A program made the position numbers and the translations under genes. From contig NZ_FOLS01000007.1 in the NCBI RefSeq assembly GCF_900112375.1, positions 159,563 through 223,562 of the forward strand: a stretch of 64,000 nt of DNA, given 5' to 3'. Position 1 is the first letter of the stretch, and each line of letters starts with the position of its first letter. The stretch comes from Pseudomonas citronellolis. Its GTDB lineage: Bacteria > Pseudomonadota > Gammaproteobacteria > Pseudomonadales > Pseudomonadaceae. Of this stretch, positions 49,040-58,598 are shown piece after piece. A model generated the notes under the pieces. It worked only from the letters and a program-made list of their open reading frames with translations, had not been told where the DNA came from and did not search any database.

Positions 49040-49999
49040 ATGCCAGAAAGGGACAAAAACCGAACCAAAGTGGCCACGCCGGTCCAGCCGCGGCACCGCG
49101 GCGCCATGGGCCGGGTGCTGGCCCGCTACCTCGGCGAGCACAGCGACGCCGAGGAATTCGACCGGGCGCAGCTGGAACGCCTGTGGCAGCGCGCGGCGCA
49201 CCTCGACCCGGCCATCGGCCTGCACCTGTTCAGCCATTTCCTGCCCAGGGAGCGCTTCGTGCTGGTGCCCCTCACCCTGTGCTGCTCCGACGTCGGCGAG
49301 GCCTTGCGGCACTGGCAGCGCTTCGCCCGCCTGGGCTCGGACCTGGACAACCTGCGCATCGTCGAAGCCGATGGCGAAGTGGTGCTGGAGGTGCAGATGC
49401 AGGCCTCGGAGCGCCTACGCCGGCACTACAGCGAACATGCCCTGGCGATGACCATGACGCAGATGCGCGAAGGCTGCGTCGAACCCGTGCTGCCGCTGCG
49501 CGCCGAGTTCGCCTACTCGCGGCCGCCCTACCATGCCGAGTACCAGGAGTGGTTCGGGCCGAACCTGCAGTTCGGTTGCGAACGCACCCGCCTGGTCTTC
49601 GACAGCCGCGTGCTGGCGGTGCCGATGCGCGGCCACCACCCGGTGCTGGTGGAGCTGATCGTCAGCGGCCTGGAACAGCGCCTGGCGCGCCTGCAGCAGT
49701 TCAGCGGGGCCGCCGCGCGGGTGGCGCAGCACATCCGCGGCGAGCTGGAAAGCGGCGCCGCGCCCAGCCTGGAGAGCGCCGCGGCGGCGCTGCACATGAC
49801 CCCGCGCACCCTGCGCCGGCGCCTGCTGGAGCAGGACCTGGGCTACCGTCAGGTGCTGGCCGCGGTGCGCACGGAGCTGGAGCAGTACCTGGAGCTGCAG
49901 GGCCTGGACCGCGAACGCATCGCCACCCGCCTCGGCTACGCCGACACCGCCGCCTACCTGCGCGCGCGCAAGCGCTGGCAGGAATGCCAGGAAGACTGA
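49040..49999 (+). CDS. AraC-family regulator (OruR/ToxR-type sensor domain)
   Basis: 319 aa. Residues about 35-215 match the arabinose-binding-like domain of the OruR/PcaQ-type AraC subfamily (GLHLFSHFLPRERFVLVPLTLCCSDVGEALRHWQRF, RLVFDSRVLAVPM). The C-terminus holds the double HTH: SLESAAAALHMTPRTLRRRL and IATRLGYADTAAYLRARKRW. The chain stops seven residues after RKRW (ECQED end), lacking the usual TGxSPxxYR that closes AraC domains. It diverges from the sulfatase operon, so it most likely controls that operon in response to its substrate or a product. Confidence 0.88.
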   Translation: MPERDKNRTKVATPVQPRHRGAMGRVLARYLGEHSDAEEFDRAQLERLWQRAAHLDPAIGLHLFSHFLPRERFVLVPLTLCCSDVGEALRHWQRFARLGSDLDNLRIVEADGEVVLEVQMQASERLRRHYSEHALAMTMTQMREGCVEPVLPLRAEFAYSRPPYHAEYQEWFGPNLQFGCERTRLVFDSRVLAVPMRGHHPVLVELIVSGLEQRLARLQQFSGAAARVAQHIRGELESGAAPSLESAAAALHMTPRTLRRRLLEQDLGYRQVLAAVRTELEQYLELQGLDRERIATRLGYADTAAYLRARKRWQECQED

Positions 50000-50003
50000 A
50001 GCC

Positions 50004-50714
50004 TCACACCCGGGCCAGTTCCTCCAGCCGACCCTGGTCGAGCAGTACGATGCTGCCGTACTTCTGCGCGATCATGCCGTCCTGGCCCCACTGCTTCAGC
50101 AACTGGCTGACCCGCTGGCGGGTGCTGCCCAATAGCAGCGCCAGGGTCTCCTGGGACAGGCGCAGCTCGATGGCCAGCCCGCCCCCGGCGTTGGCCGAGC
50201 CGAAGGCCGCGGCCAGCGCCAGCAGGCGGCTGGCCAGGCGCTGCTCCAGCGTCTGGGTGGAAAAGGCCTCGAACCCCACCAGCAGCGCGCGCAGCAGCGA
50301 ACTCTGCAGGTGCAGCAGGAAGCGCGAGAAGGCGGGATGGCGGCCGATCAGGCCTTCGACGTCCGCCGGGGTGAGCTGCAGCACCAGGGACGGCATGGCC
50401 GCCTGGGCATCGTGGATGCGCGGCAGGCCATCGAGCAGCGACACCAGGCCGACCCAGCAGCCCGGCTCGTAGAAGTTCAGCACCGCCTCCAGGCCGTCCC
50501 GGGAAGTGCCGCTCAGGCGCAGCGAGCCCTCCAGCACTATGTACAGCCCATCGGCCCTGTCGCCGCGGCGGAACAACCGCTGCCCGGCCGCCAGCCGGCG
50601 TTGCCGGCCGTGGGCAAGGACATCGTCGCGCACCTCCGCCGGCAGCAGGGCGAACGAGGGGTTGCCCAGCAGCGTCCGCAGGTGGCTTGCCGATACCTCG
50701 GAAGGGGTAGTCAT
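50004..50714 (-). CDS. Crp/Fnr-family regulator (copy 1)
   Basis: 236 aa from ATG 50714, preceded by GGAG. The N-terminal cyclic-nucleotide-binding-like beta-roll shows GQRLFRRGDRADGLYIVLEGSLRL and FYEPGCWVGLVSLLDG. A dimer helix follows, then a winged helix with recognition segment STRQRVSQLLKQW. The four-Cys iron-sulfur pattern of true Fnr is absent, so it is not an oxygen sensor of that type. It ends 4 bp after and converges with the AraC gene, and diverges from the 2-oxoacid oxidoreductase operon, which it probably controls. It is a close paralog of the regulator at 60730-61464. Confidence 0.9.
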   Translation of the reverse strand: MTTPSEVSASHLRTLLGNPSFALLPAEVRDDVLAHGRQRRLAAGQRLFRRGDRADGLYIVLEGSLRLSGTSRDGLEAVLNFYEPGCWVGLVSLLDGLPRIHDAQAAMPSLVLQLTPADVEGLIGRHPAFSRFLLHLQSSLLRALLVGFEAFSTQTLEQRLASRLLALAAAFGSANAGGGLAIELRLSQETLALLLGSTRQRVSQLLKQWGQDGMIAQKYGSIVLLDQGRLEELARV

Positions 50715-50893
50715 GAGTACTCCTACAGCGTCCTCGCATTGCAAATACCTAACAGTCTCCGGCGGTATCGCGCCGCACTATTTTTCCAACGATCGTCGTG
50801 GCGCCACGAGCCGCCCGGCGGGCACGCCCTGCCCGCCCCGTCGCTTGTACCGCGCACAAGGCGCCAGAACAAGAATAAGCAGGAGACACCGTG
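50715..50893. promoter_or_regulatory. Divergent control region with CTTGT-N7-ACAAG inverted repeat
   Basis: 179 bp between the Crp/Fnr gene and the oxidoreductase operon. It contains inverted repeat CTTGT (50844-50848) - 7 bases - ACAAG (50856-50860), 34 bp before the operon's ATG, a plausible site for a dimeric regulator. The right arm is part of GCACAAGGCGC (50854-50864), which recurs upstream of the second Crp/Fnr gene. Confidence 0.5.
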
Positions 50894-53800
50894 ATGAATG
50901 CCCCTCTGCCTCGCCAGGGCGTCAGTCTCGACGACAAGTTCGAAATCCGCGACGGCTGGATCTACCTCACCGGCACCCAGGCCCTGTCGCGCCTGCCGTT
51001 GCAGCAGCGCTGGCGCGACCAGGCCGCGGGCCTGGACACCGGCGGCTTCATCTCCGGCTACCGCGGCTCGCCGCTGGGCCGCTACGACATGGAGCTGTGG
51101 GCCCAGCAGGCGCGCCTGGAGGCCAACAACATCCACTTCATGCCGGGGGTCAACGAGGACCTGGCGCTCACCGCGGTGTGGGGCTCGCAGTACGCGGGCC
51201 TGCTGCCCGGCGCCAACGTGGACGGCGTGTTCGGCATCTGGTACGGCAAGGGCCCGGGCACCGACCGCAGCGCCGACGCCATGCGCCACCTGGGCAGCGC
51301 CGGCACCCACAGGCACGGTGGCGTGCTGGCCATCGCCGGCGACGACCACGGCGTCAAGTCCTCCTCGGTCATCAACTTCTCCGACCCGATCTTCATCGCT
51401 GCCGGCCTGCCGATCCTCTACCCGTCGAACACCCAGGAACTGCTCGACCTGGGCCTGTACGGCTTCGCCATGAGCCGCTTCAGCGGCTGCGCCGTGGGCT
51501 TCAAGGTGCACAACGACGTGGTCGAGGGCGGCGGCTCGGTGCGCGTCGGCCCCGACTCGCCGCGCATCGTCCTGCCCGAATTGCAGGTTGCCCCGCACCT
51601 GGGGCCCCAGGGCCTGAACATCCGCACCTTCGATATCCCGCTGATGGGCGAGGAACGCCTGGTCAACCACCGGCTGCCGGCGGCCGTGGCCTATGCCCGC
51701 GCCAACCGGCTCAACCATCTGCTGCAGGAAGTGCCCGGCGCCCGGCTCGGCGTGCTGTCGGCCGGCAAGTCGTACCAGGACGTGCTGCAGGCCCTGGCCG
51801 GGATGGGCCTGGACGAGAAGCGCCAGCGCGAGCTGGGCCTGCGCATCGGCAAGGCCGGGCTGATCTGGCCGCTGGACCCGCAGTTCGTCGGCGAATTCGC
51901 CGACGGGCTGGACGCCATCCTGGTGGTCGAGGAAAAGCGCGGCATCCTCGAAGACCAGGTCAAGGGCATCCTCTACGACCTGGCGCTGCCCAACCACCCG
52001 CGGGTGGCCGGCAAGTACGCGGCGGCCCAGGCCTTCGCGCCCGAGCATGGCGAGGCGGTGCTGCAGGGCTGGGGCGAGCTGTCGCCGACGCAGATCATGC
52101 ACGCCATCCACGGGCAACTGCGCAAGCTGCACCCCGAGCTGCCCGCCATGGCCCTGCCGCCGGCCACCAACAAGCTGCCCGGCCTGCCCGACCCGGCCTC
52201 GCCCAATCGCAACCCCGGCTTCTGCTCGGGCTGCCCGCACAACCGCTCGACCCAGGTGCCCGACGGCTCGCGGGCCATGGTCGGCATCGGCTGCCACGCC
52301 ATGGCCGTGCTGCACGACCCGATCAAGACGCCGCCGATGTTCACCCAGATGGGCGGCGAAGGCATGCACTGGCTGGGCCAGCACCGCTTCACCCGGGAAA
52401 AGCACGTATTCGTCAACATCGGCGACGGCACCTACTTCCATTCCGGCTTCCTGGCCATCCGCCAGGCCATCGCGGCCAAGGCCAACATGACCTACAAGGT
52501 GCTGTTCAACGGCTTCGTCTCCATGACCGGCGGCCAGCCCATCGACGGCGAGCTGACGGTGCCGCAGGTGGTCAGCGAGCTGATGGCCGAGGGCGTCCGG
52601 CACATTTTCGTGCTGACCGACGACCTGGCCAAGCACCCCGCCGGCAGCCTGCCGGCCGGCGTGCCGCTGCTGCACCGAGCCGAACTCGACGCGGTGATGC
52701 TGCGCTGCCGCGAGATCGAAGGGGTGTCGGTGATCGTCTACGACCAGCCCTGCGCCACCGAGCGCCGGCGCCTGCGCAAGCGCGGCAAGTGGGCCGACCC
52801 GGCCAAGCGCAGCTTCATCAACGCGGCTGTCTGCGAGGGCTGCGGCGACTGCTCCAGGGCCTCCAACTGTCTGTCCATCGAGCCGCTGGAAACCCCCTTC
52901 GGGCGCAAGCGCAAGATCAACCAGAGCTCGTGCAACAAGGACTACTCCTGCGTCGAGGGCTTCTGCCCGAGCTTCGTCACCGTGCACGGCGGCAAGCTGC
53001 GCAAGACGCGCACCGCGGGCGTAGGCGCGGCGGACTTCCCGGCCATCGCGGAACCGGCGCTGCCGGCGCTCGCCGGCGACTTCTCGCTGCTGATCACCGG
53101 CGTCGGCGGCACCGGCGTGGTCACCATCGGCCAGGTGCTCGGCATGGCCGCGCACACCGAGGGGCTGGCGGTCTCGGTGCTGGACGTCACGGGTCTTGCG
53201 CAGAAGTACGGCGCGGTGATGTCCCACGTGCGCATAGCCGCCGACGCGCAGCGCCTGCATGCCACGCGCATCGCCACGGCCGAAGCCGACACCCTGGTGG
53301 GCTGCGACCTGGTGGTGACCGCCGGCGACGAGGCGCTGCTGCGCGTACGCCCGGGCCGCACCCGGGTGATAGTGGCGAGCGACCTGGTGCCCACCAGCGA
53401 CTTCGCACGCAACCCCGACTGGAAGATGGACGCCGGCGCGCTGGTCGAGCGCATCCGCCAGCGCTGCGGCGACGGCCAGCTGCTGGCCATGGAGGGCCTG
53501 CGCATCGCCGCGCAACTGATGGGCGACAGCATCGCCGCCAACATGTTCATGCTCGGCGCGGCCTGGCAGCTGGGCAGCGTACCGTTGTCCCACGCGGCCA
53601 TCATGCGCGCGCTGGAACTCAACGCCGTGCAGGTCGACTTCAACAAGGCCAGCTTCCTCTGGGGCCGCCGCGCGGCGGTCGACCTGCAGGCGGTGGAACG
53701 AGCCGCCTGCGCCGGCAAGCCGGTCGCGCCCGCACCGCGCCTCGACATGTCCCTCGACGCCATCGTCCAGCGCTCCATGGCCTACCTGGCCGAGTACCAG

Positions 53801-54403
53801 GACAAGGCCTATGCCCGGCGCTACAAGGCGCTGGTGGACCGCGCCATGGCGGCCGAGCGCGGGCAGGGACTGGGCGAGCGCTTCAGCACGGCGGTGGCGC
53901 GCTACTACTTCAAGCTGCTGGCGATCAAGGACGCGTTCGAAGTCGCCCGCCTCTACGCTTCCGCCACCTTCAGGCAAGAACTCGATGCCGTGTTCGAGGG
54001 CGACTACAAGGTCCACTTCAACGTCGGCGCCTGGCCCTTCGGCGGCCTGGACCCACACGGCAAGCCGTACAAGCGGGAGGTCGGGCCGTGGCTGCTGAAG
54101 GCCTTCGGCCTGCTCAAGCACTGCAAGGGCCTGCGCGGCACCCTCCTCGACCCCTTCCGCCACAGCGCCGAACGCCGGCTGGCGCTGCGCCTGCTGGCCG
54201 AGTACGAGCGCGAGATCGACGGCCTGATCGCCACCCTCGACGCCGGCAACCTCGACACCGCCGTCGCCCTGGCCTCGCTGCCGGAGAAGATCCGCGGCTA
54301 TGGCCACGTGCGCCAGCGCCACGTCGAGCAGGTGGAGAAGGAACGCGCGCAGCTCAAGGCCTCGCTGCACGACACCGCCCGAGCGTCCACCGCTCCCCGC
54401 TAG
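50894..54403 (+). CDS. Fused indolepyruvate-type 2-oxoacid:ferredoxin oxidoreductase
   Basis: 1,169 aa, ATG 50894 behind AGGAGA (GTG 50891 is an alternative). Fused single-chain form of IorA plus the gamma (PFOR-gamma) part. Order: an N-terminal pyrimidine-type domain (GFISGYRGSPLGRYD, NEDLALTA), a CSGCPHNRST block near residue 444, the TPP domain (GIGCHAM, INIGDGTYFHSG-type motif), a ferredoxin-like Cys cluster near 647 (CEGCGDC) followed by CNKDYSC, then the gamma domain starting at LLITGVGGTGVVTIGQVL. The enzyme oxidatively decarboxylates 2-oxo acids (often aryl) to acyl-CoA with ferredoxin. It heads the operon; hydroxyacid dehydrogenases that could make its substrate follow directly. Confidence 0.92.
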   Translation: MNAPLPRQGVSLDDKFEIRDGWIYLTGTQALSRLPLQQRWRDQAAGLDTGGFISGYRGSPLGRYDMELWAQQARLEANNIHFMPGVNEDLALTAVWGSQYAGLLPGANVDGVFGIWYGKGPGTDRSADAMRHLGSAGTHRHGGVLAIAGDDHGVKSSSVINFSDPIFIAAGLPILYPSNTQELLDLGLYGFAMSRFSGCAVGFKVHNDVVEGGGSVRVGPDSPRIVLPELQVAPHLGPQGLNIRTFDIPLMGEERLVNHRLPAAVAYARANRLNHLLQEVPGARLGVLSAGKSYQDVLQALAGMGLDEKRQRELGLRIGKAGLIWPLDPQFVGEFADGLDAILVVEEKRGILEDQVKGILYDLALPNHPRVAGKYAAAQAFAPEHGEAVLQGWGELSPTQIMHAIHGQLRKLHPELPAMALPPATNKLPGLPDPASPNRNPGFCSGCPHNRSTQVPDGSRAMVGIGCHAMAVLHDPIKTPPMFTQMGGEGMHWLGQHRFTREKHVFVNIGDGTYFHSGFLAIRQAIAAKANMTYKVLFNGFVSMTGGQPIDGELTVPQVVSELMAEGVRHIFVLTDDLAKHPAGSLPAGVPLLHRAELDAVMLRCREIEGVSVIVYDQPCATERRRLRKRGKWADPAKRSFINAAVCEGCGDCSRASNCLSIEPLETPFGRKRKINQSSCNKDYSCVEGFCPSFVTVHGGKLRKTRTAGVGAADFPAIAEPALPALAGDFSLLITGVGGTGVVTIGQVLGMAAHTEGLAVSVLDVTGLAQKYGAVMSHVRIAADAQRLHATRIATAEADTLVGCDLVVTAGDEALLRVRPGRTRVIVASDLVPTSDFARNPDWKMDAGALVERIRQRCGDGQLLAMEGLRIAAQLMGDSIAANMFMLGAAWQLGSVPLSHAAIMRALELNAVQVDFNKASFLWGRRAAVDLQAVERAACAGKPVAPAPRLDMSLDAIVQRSMAYLAEYQDKAYARRYKALVDRAMAAERGQGLGERFSTAVARYYFKLLAIKDAFEVARLYASATFRQELDAVFEGDYKVHFNVGAWPFGGLDPHGKPYKREVGPWLLKAFGLLKHCKGLRGTLLDPFRHSAERRLALRLLAEYEREIDGLIATLDAGNLDTAVALASLPEKIRGYGHVRQRHVEQVEKERAQLKASLHDTARASTAPR

Positions 54404-54416
54404 GAGAAGAATACCC

Positions 54417-55811
54417 ATGGACCCCATCGTCGAGGCGCTGCGCGCCATCGTCGGCGACAACGGCGTGCTCTGCGCGACCGATCTCGCCAGCCGTTCGGCC
54501 GGCGCCTTCCGCGCCGACCACCTGCGGGCGCGGGCGCTGGTGCGCCCGACCAGCACCGGGGAAGTCGCCGCCGTGTTGCGCTGGTGCCACCAGCGCCAGC
54601 TGCCGGTGGTGCCCCAGGGCGGCCTGACCGGCCTGGTGCGCGGCGCCGATGCCGGGCCCGGCGAGATCATCCTGTCGCTGGAGCGCATGCGCGCCATCGA
54701 GGCCATCGACGCGCAACAGCGCACCGCCACCGTGCAGGCCGGCGTCACCCTGCAGGCCCTGCAGGAAGCCGTGGAGGCCCAGGGCCTGGTCTACCCGCTG
54801 GACCTGGGCGCGCGCGGCAGCGCCACCCTGGGCGGCACCGCCGCCACCAACGCCGGCGGCACCCGCGTGCTGCGCTACGGCATGACCCGCGACATGGTGC
54901 TGGGGCTTGAGGCCGTGCTGGCCGACGGCACCGTGGTGTCGTCCCTGCACCCGCTGATCAAGAACAACACCGGCTACGACCTCAAGCAGCTGTTCATCGG
55001 CAGCGAAGGCACCCTGGGGGTGATCACCCGCCTGGTGCTGCGCCTGCGCGAGAAGCCGCTGGCCAGCCACACCGCGCTGCTGGCAGCGCCGGGCTTCGAT
55101 GCTGTGGCCGGGCTGCTGCGCCACATGGACCGCGCGCTGGGCGGCTCGCTGTCGTCCTTCGAGGTGATGTGGCAGTCCTTCTACCGCCTGGTGACCACGC
55201 CGCCGGCCAGGAGCCTGCCGCCGCTGGGCCAGGAGCACCCCTTCTACGTGCTGGTCGAGGCCCAGGGCAGCCAGCGCGAAGCCGACGGCCAGCGCTTCGA
55301 GGCCGCGCTCGAAGCGGCCCTGGAGCAAGGGCTGCTGAGCGACGCGGTGCTCGCCCGCTCCGACGCCGACGCGCAGGCCTTCTGGGCCCTGCGCGACGAC
55401 GTGGAACAGGTGATGCGGCACGGCATGCCGCTGGGCTTCGACATCTCCCTGCCGATCGCCGAGATGGACGGCTACGTGCGCCAGGTGCAGCGACTGTTGC
55501 TCGCGGAAGCCAAGGCGCACTGGCTCTACGTGTTCGGCCACCTGGGCGACGGCAACCTGCACCTGGTCGTCACCCTGCCCCACGCCGACCTCGAACGGTT
55601 CAAGCCGCGTATCGAAGCGCTGGTCTACGCGGAACTGCGCGCGCGTGGAGGCTCGGTGTCGGCCGAGCACGGCATCGGGCTGGAGAAGAAGCCCTGGCTG
55701 TCGATCACCCGCAGCCCGCAGGAACGCGCGCTGATGGGCGCGATCAAGCGCGCGCTGGACCCCGCCGGCATCCTCAACCCGGGCAAGCTGCTCGACGGCG
55801 GCGCGCCATGA
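54417..55811 (+). CDS. FAD-linked D-2-hydroxyacid dehydrogenase (GlcD/D-LDH type)
   Basis: 464 aa, ATG 54417 with AGGAGA, 13 bp after the oxidoreductase stop. PCMH-type FAD domain: VVPQGGLTGLVRGA, then GLVYPLDLGARGSATLGGTAATNAGG, then IGSEGTLGVITRLVLRLR. FAD-oxidase C domain: FGHLGDGNLHLVV and SAEHGIGLEKKPWL, carrying the catalytic/metal His residues. The family oxidises D-2-hydroxy acids (D-lactate, glycolate, 2-hydroxyglutarate and aromatic relatives) to 2-oxo acids. Its stop overlaps the next start by 4 bp (ATGA). With the next gene it gives D- and L-specific enzymes side by side. Confidence 0.9.
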   Translation: MDPIVEALRAIVGDNGVLCATDLASRSAGAFRADHLRARALVRPTSTGEVAAVLRWCHQRQLPVVPQGGLTGLVRGADAGPGEIILSLERMRAIEAIDAQQRTATVQAGVTLQALQEAVEAQGLVYPLDLGARGSATLGGTAATNAGGTRVLRYGMTRDMVLGLEAVLADGTVVSSLHPLIKNNTGYDLKQLFIGSEGTLGVITRLVLRLREKPLASHTALLAAPGFDAVAGLLRHMDRALGGSLSSFEVMWQSFYRLVTTPPARSLPPLGQEHPFYVLVEAQGSQREADGQRFEAALEAALEQGLLSDAVLARSDADAQAFWALRDDVEQVMRHGMPLGFDISLPIAEMDGYVRQVQRLLLAEAKAHWLYVFGHLGDGNLHLVVTLPHADLERFKPRIEALVYAELRARGGSVSAEHGIGLEKKPWLSITRSPQERALMGAIKRALDPAGILNPGKLLDGGAP

Positions 55812-57031
55812 CCTGCATCACCTGCATCGAGGACCTGCGTGCCCTGGCGCAACGCCGCGTGCCGCGGATGTTCTACGACTACGCCGACTCGGGCTCCTGG
55901 ACCGAGAGCGCCTACCGCGCCAACCAGGCCGACCTGCAGCAGTTGCTGCTGCGCCAGCGCGTGGCCATCGACATCGACCGGCGCAGCACCGCCACCACCC
56001 TGCTCGGCCAGCGCGCCTCCATGCCGCTGGCGCTCGCCCCGGTGGGCGCGCTGGGCATGCAGCATGCCGACGGCGAAATCCTCGCGGCGCGCGCGGCGCG
56101 GACCTTCGGCGTGCCCTTCACGCTGTCCACCATGAGCATCTGCTCCATCGAGGACGTGGCCGAGCACGCCGGCCCCGGCTTCTGGTTCCAGCTCTACGTG
56201 ATGCGCGACCGCGCCTTCGCCCGGCGCCTGGTCGAGCGCGCCAGGGCGGCCGGCTGCACGGCGCTGGTGCTGACCCTCGACCTGTCGCTGGTGGGCCAGC
56301 GCCACAAGGACCTGAAGAACGGCCTGACCGACCCCTCGCGCATGAACCTGCGCCAGTTGCTCGACGTGGCCAGGCACCCGCGCTGGGCGCTGGGCATGGC
56401 CGGCACGCCGCGACGGGCGTTCGGCAACGTGGTCGGCCACGCGCCCGGCATCGACAGCATGGCCGACATGGCGCGCTGGCGCGGCGGCGAGCTGGACCCG
56501 TCGCTGAACTGGGCCGACGTCGTCGAAATCCGCCGCTGGTGGGACGGCCCGCTGCTGCTCAAGGGCATCCAGGACGTGGACGATGCGCGCAACGCCGTGG
56601 CCCGCGGCGCCGACGCCATCGTGGTCAGCAACCACGGCGGGCGCCAGCTCGACGGCACCCAGTCGAGCATCCGCGCGCTGCCGCCGATAGTCGAGGCGGT
56701 CGGCGCGCAGACCGAAGTCTGGATGGACGGCGGCATCCGCAGCGGCCAGGACGTGCTCCGCGCCCGCGCCCTGGGCGCGCGCGGCTGCCTGCTGGGGCGC
56801 GCCTTCGTCTACGGCCTGGGGGCCCTCGGCGAGGCCGGCGTGAGCCGCGCGCTGGAGATCATCCACAACGAACTGAGCCTGAGCATGGCCTTCTGCGGCC
56901 ACACCGACATCGACGCCGTCGGCCCGAGCATCTTGCTGCCCCCGTGCCCCTGGCCGGGGGCCAGCGCCCTCCCGCACGGCCCGCTCCATCCGGGACGGGA
57001 CGCGCGGCTACCCACCGGAGACCTTTCATGA
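55808..57031 (+). CDS. FMN-dependent L-2-hydroxyacid dehydrogenase
   Basis: 407 aa, start overlapping the previous stop by 4 bp. Lactate oxidase/mandelate dehydrogenase family: FYDYADSGSWTESAYRAN near the N-terminus, MPLALAPVGALGMQH, TLDLSLVGQR, and the active-site segment VSNHGGRQLDG with catalytic His276 and Arg following; then WMDGGIRSGQDVLRARALGA and GRAFVYGLGALGEAG. It oxidises L-2-hydroxy acids to 2-oxo acids using FMN. The last roughly 25 residues (Pro/Gly/Arg-rich) are beyond the normal family end. Its stop overlaps the aldehyde dehydrogenase start (ATGA). Confidence 0.91.
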   Translation: MTCITCIEDLRALAQRRVPRMFYDYADSGSWTESAYRANQADLQQLLLRQRVAIDIDRRSTATTLLGQRASMPLALAPVGALGMQHADGEILAARAARTFGVPFTLSTMSICSIEDVAEHAGPGFWFQLYVMRDRAFARRLVERARAAGCTALVLTLDLSLVGQRHKDLKNGLTDPSRMNLRQLLDVARHPRWALGMAGTPRRAFGNVVGHAPGIDSMADMARWRGGELDPSLNWADVVEIRRWWDGPLLLKGIQDVDDARNAVARGADAIVVSNHGGRQLDGTQSSIRALPPIVEAVGAQTEVWMDGGIRSGQDVLRARALGARGCLLGRAFVYGLGALGEAGVSRALEIIHNELSLSMAFCGHTDIDAVGPSILLPPCPWPGASALPHGPLHPGRDARLPTGDLS

Positions 57032-58476
57032 CCACGCAACCCCCCATCCAGCGCCTGGAGCGCCTGTTCGCGTTGCAGAAGGCGGCTTTCGCCCAGGACA
57101 TGTTCCCCAGCGCCGAGACGCGCATCGAACGCATGTCGCGCATCGTGCCGATGATGTACAGCTACCGCGCCAGGATCCACGAAGCGCTGGCGGCAGACTT
57201 CGGCAGCCATCCGGGCGCGGCGGCGGACCTCACCGAAATCCTGCCGATGGTCGAGCGCGTGCGCTTCGACTGCGCCCACGTCCAGCAGTGGATGAAGCCC
57301 ATCGCCAAGCCGGTCGACCCGGCCACCCAGGGCGAGTCGCGGGCCTACGTGCAGTACAGCCCCAAGGGCGTGGTGTGCAACATGGCGGCGTGGAACTTCC
57401 CCTTCGACGTCGGCGTCGGCCCGCTCATCGACATGCTCGGCGCCGGCAACCGGGTGATCCTCAAGCCCTCGGACCTGACGCCCCACAGCGGCGCCCTGCT
57501 GCAGGAAATGTTCGCGGCCTACTTCGCCGAGGACGAGGTCGCGGTGGTCAACGGCGACCTGGAGCTGGCCCGGCACTGCGCCACGCTGCCCTGGGACCAC
57601 CTGCTGTTCACCGGCGGCACGGCGGTGGGCCGCGAGATCATGAAGCGCTGCGCCGAGAACCTGGTGCCGGTCACCCTCGAACTGGGCGGGCGCAACCCCA
57701 CCATCGTCGGCCGCGACAAGCTCGGCGACGCGCAGACGCTGGCGGCCATCGCCGGCATCAAGGCCATCAAGCGCGGCCAGCTGTGCATCACCGTCGACCA
57801 CCTGCTGGTGCCCGAGGACGGCCTGCAGGACTTCGTGAAGGCCCTGAGCGAAGTGATGCAGCACAGCTTCGGCCACGACAACGGCGCCAGCAGCGCCAGC
57901 GGCATCATCAACCAGCGCCATGTCGAGCGCCTGCAACGCCTGCTGGAGGACGCCCAGGGCAAGAGCGAGCAGGTGATCCGCATCGGCCGCGAGATGGATG
58001 CCGGCACCCGCGACATGCCCTTCCACATCGTGGTCAACCCGCGCGACGACGCCCAGGTGGTGCGCGAGGAAATCTTCGGTCCGATCCTGCCGATCCAGAC
58101 CTACAAGGACACCGACGACCTCGTCACGCGCATCAACCAGGGCGACACGCCGCTGGGCATCTACCTCTTCAGCGACGACCCGGCGCTGCGCCAGGCGATC
58201 GCCACGCGCACCCGCTCGGGCGGCGTGTGCTTCAACATCGCCGTGATGCAGGGCGCGCTGGCCGCCATGGGCTTCGGCGGGGTGGGCGCCAGCGGCATGG
58301 GCCGGCACCACGGCGAGGAAGGCTTCCGCGAGTTCTCCAACCCGCGCGGCTTCTACGAGCGCCGCGCCGGCGGCAGCTTCGAGCTGATCACGCCGCCCTA
58401 CGGCGCCGCCACGCGCCAGCTGATCGACACGGTGGCCTACCCGCAGGTGGCGGCTGCGCTGGGGCTCGAACCGTGA
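57028..58476 (+). CDS. Aldehyde dehydrogenase, coniferyl-aldehyde dehydrogenase-like
   Basis: 482 aa, ATG 57028. ALDH superfamily with the shorter C-terminus and no signal peptide, hence cytosolic. Motifs: NMAAWNFPFDVGVGPLIDML (cofactor), FTGGTAVGREIM, catalytic Glu in TLELGGRNP, catalytic Cys253 in KRGQLCITVD, and EEIFGPILPI. The sequence most resembles CalB-type coniferyl aldehyde dehydrogenases, which oxidise aryl-propenal aldehydes with NAD. Translationally coupled to the upstream dehydrogenase, it would supply the acid step between the PQQ alcohol dehydrogenase and the hydroxyacid enzymes. The exact aldehyde is unknown. Confidence 0.91.
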   Translation: MTTQPPIQRLERLFALQKAAFAQDMFPSAETRIERMSRIVPMMYSYRARIHEALAADFGSHPGAAADLTEILPMVERVRFDCAHVQQWMKPIAKPVDPATQGESRAYVQYSPKGVVCNMAAWNFPFDVGVGPLIDMLGAGNRVILKPSDLTPHSGALLQEMFAAYFAEDEVAVVNGDLELARHCATLPWDHLLFTGGTAVGREIMKRCAENLVPVTLELGGRNPTIVGRDKLGDAQTLAAIAGIKAIKRGQLCITVDHLLVPEDGLQDFVKALSEVMQHSFGHDNGASSASGIINQRHVERLQRLLEDAQGKSEQVIRIGREMDAGTRDMPFHIVVNPRDDAQVVREEIFGPILPIQTYKDTDDLVTRINQGDTPLGIYLFSDDPALRQAIATRTRSGGVCFNIAVMQGALAAMGFGGVGASGMGRHHGEEGFREFSNPRGFYERRAGGSFELITPPYGAATRQLIDTVAYPQVAAALGLEP

Positions 58477-58505
58477 CCGGCACTGCGCGTCACGCCTGAC
58501 GGCCA

Positions 58506-58532
58506 GCCCCGGCGGCGGCCTGCCGCCGGGGC
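58506..58532 (+). terminator. Hairpin between aldehyde dehydrogenase and PQQ-ADH
   Basis: Perfect 11-bp arms GCCCCGGCGGC and GCCGCCGGGGC with a 5-base loop, 29 bases after the ALDH stop. No T-run follows. It may attenuate transcription into the PQQ alcohol dehydrogenase gene or mark its separate transcription. Confidence 0.5.
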
Positions 58533-58598
58533 ACCGTCCTGCACACCGAGCCTCGCCCGAAACGAGCCGCCGCTGGCGGCGCCATGAGGGAACGAACC

